The translations under genes were made by a program, and so were the position numbers. DNA of 64,000 bases, taken from the NCBI RefSeq assembly GCF_001708185.1, contig NZ_MDDN01000004.1:186001-250000 (forward strand). Direction: 5' to 3'. Every line of letters begins with the position of its first letter. The stretch's first letter is position 1. Source of the DNA: Lysinibacillus xylanilyticus. GTDB taxonomy: Bacteria > Bacillota > Bacilli > Bacillales_A > Planococcaceae. The notes below the pieces were generated by a model. It saw only the letters and a program-made list of their open reading frames with translations. It did not search any database and had not been told where the DNA came from. Positions 62,974 through 64,000 of this stretch are shown here, piece after piece.

Positions 62974-63375
62974 CTAATTGATCACCTTGCCATCTGGTAA
63001 TTTGTCAGCCTTTATCCACTCTTCTACAAAACAGTTAAAGAACTCGGGGTTTGCTAGTGAGACACCGTGGCCGATGTTAGATAACACAACACCTTTACAA
63101 TTTGGATTGCTATTGACAAGATGGGCGGCTGATTTTTTCATGTTGCCCTTCTCTTTTTCACCAACCGTTACTAAAATACCGCATTGAGCTTTCGAAAAAT
63201 TGTGAGGAAATGCAAATGACATATTTTCTTGCAATATTTTAATAAGGGTATCTAATTTCATCTTTGAACTATCTTGGTAATATTGCTCAAAATATTCTTC
63301 ATCTACATACAATGTTTTAGCTTGAAGCTTCGCGAATGATTTATTTTTTATCAGCGGAAAAGATAATTTCACCAC
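62974..63375 (-). pseudogene. C-terminal half of an alpha/beta hydrolase
   Basis: 133 residues from a GTG. It holds the cap and last strands (CGILVTVGEKEKGNMKKSAA, NPNCKGVVLSNIGHGVSLAN with the catalytic His) but not the nucleophile elbow, which in the roughly 230-250-residue family lies in the missing N-terminal half. GAAGGGG happens to precede the GTG, so a short protein could still be made, but it could not hydrolyse anything. Probably a truncated gene. Confidence 0.6.
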
Positions 63376-63587
63376 CCCTTCTTTCTTCGTTGTTGTATTT
63401 CTCGGGAAATAATCAGATTATTCTTTTACTTTATACACTGTATTTATTTTACTATTTTTAGTGTCATATTTATAGTTACTGCTGCATATATAATACTTGA
63501 AAAACATTTTGCATTTTTAATGAAGCATTGTGGCTCTTGGGATTGAGGAAGAAAGACAAAAAAATAATAAACATGGAGGTAATACAG

Positions 63588-64000
63588 ATGGATCAAAACA
63601 AAACGAACGAACCAAAAGAATTATTAAAAGCCATTAACCCTTCCAGTTTAGGAGAATTTCCCCTCGCACCAATTAGTGGCTTATATGCATGGAGTGAACA
63701 GCTAATCCATGAGGAACTTCGCCTTGACGTAGACGGATACTACCCACAAATGGTAGCAAGCGGAACTATTATTTCAAACACGTCTTCTACTATTCATTGG
63801 ATTGCCAAGTTAACAGCTAATGGTACAAATACTTGGACAGGCAATATTCGAAATAAATACCTAGACGAAATACAATCATTTCCTTATACAAATGTAAAAA
63901 TACAGGTAACACGCGGTTCAATCCCTGAACAACATACTGCAGAAGTCATATTTCTTATCGGAGGGGAGACAGACAGAACTAGCACTTTCCAGTTTCAATC
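63588..64000 (+). CDS. Unrecognised protein, 3' end beyond the window
   Basis: Open frame of 137 codons to the edge. It begins MDQNKTNEPKELLKAINPSS with GGAGGT 7-8 nt upstream. Later comes ELRLDVDGYYPQMVASGTII, WIAKLTANGTNTWTGNI and TNVKIQVTRGSIPEQ. Alternating hydrophobic strands and Thr/Asn-rich turns suggest a beta-sandwich protein. No signal peptide. I do not recognise the family. Confidence 0.7.
   Translation, partial: MDQNKTNEPKELLKAINPSSLGEFPLAPISGLYAWSEQLIHEELRLDVDGYYPQMVASGTIISNTSSTIHWIAKLTANGTNTWTGNIRNKYLDEIQSFPYTNVKIQVTRGSIPEQHTAEVIFLIGGETDRTSTFQFQ

Overview
The window looks like a chromosomal segment of a low-GC, spore-forming Firmicute of the Bacillaceae/Planococcaceae, most like Lysinibacillus. 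The reasons are strong GGAGG ribosome binding sites, a CdaS-type sporulation diadenylate cyclase, a proline T-box on proC, and a cobalamin operon with the same gene order as the Bacillus megaterium cobI operon, including the cbiH60 fusion, cbiW and cbiY. No rRNA, tRNA, transposase, integrase or CRISPR array is visible. Family names below come from reading the sequence and from memory; no database search was run.

Layout. 1-7.3 kb: the 3' end of a transsulfuration gene (metC-like), a Nudix hydrolase, a 21-bp tandem array, cupin/GNAT/DUF1963 genes, a YpzG-like small protein, a nucleotidyltransferase, an ECF sigma factor with a small membrane protein, and an ABC exporter. 7.4-8.2 kb: a possible toxin-tip remnant overlapping a candidate immunity gene. 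8.3-14.5 kb: a C45 peptidase with its likely MerR activator, a DUF3784 gene cut by a repeat, a lipoprotein hydrolase, a GntR/DUF1648 pair, and decayed small genes. 14.7-22 kb: argGH, an SDR, an MBL-fold hydrolase, T-box-proC and namA. 22-26.8 kb: a minus-strand island of orphan immunity-like genes inside a 322-bp direct duplication of the namA 3' end. 27.0-27.4 kb: a type I toxin-antitoxin locus not represented by long ORFs. 27.5-37.5 kb: LysR, DUF2332, a MarR-dioxygenase-LLM-FMN reductase operon, cdaS, a chemoreceptor and rnz. 37.6-53.7 kb: the cobalamin operon, read leftward from a B12 riboswitch. 53.9-57.5 kb: the divergent riboswitch, then cbiMNQO. 57.9-64 kb: a large secreted subtilase, GNAT, DUF402, a truncated hydrolase and a partial secretory-region-independent protein of unknown family.

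How the parts work together. The two back-to-back cobalamin riboswitches couple cobalt uptake (cbiMNQO, rightward) to corrin synthesis (cbiW to btuR, then cbiP and a methyltransferase, leftward). The enzymes run from uroporphyrinogen III to adenosylated cobyric acid by the anaerobic cobalt-early route; nucleotide-loop assembly genes are not in this window.

Most unusual signals: (1) two tandem arrays 38 kb apart that share a 21-bp period and the core TATC(A/C)GCGATTC, one of them lying inside the cobalamin gene string; (2) the stacked immunity-gene locus marked by a namA 3' duplication; (3) a small multi-hairpin interspersed element whose same end always faces a downstream gene start (three long and two short copies); (4) the type I toxin-antitoxin locus.
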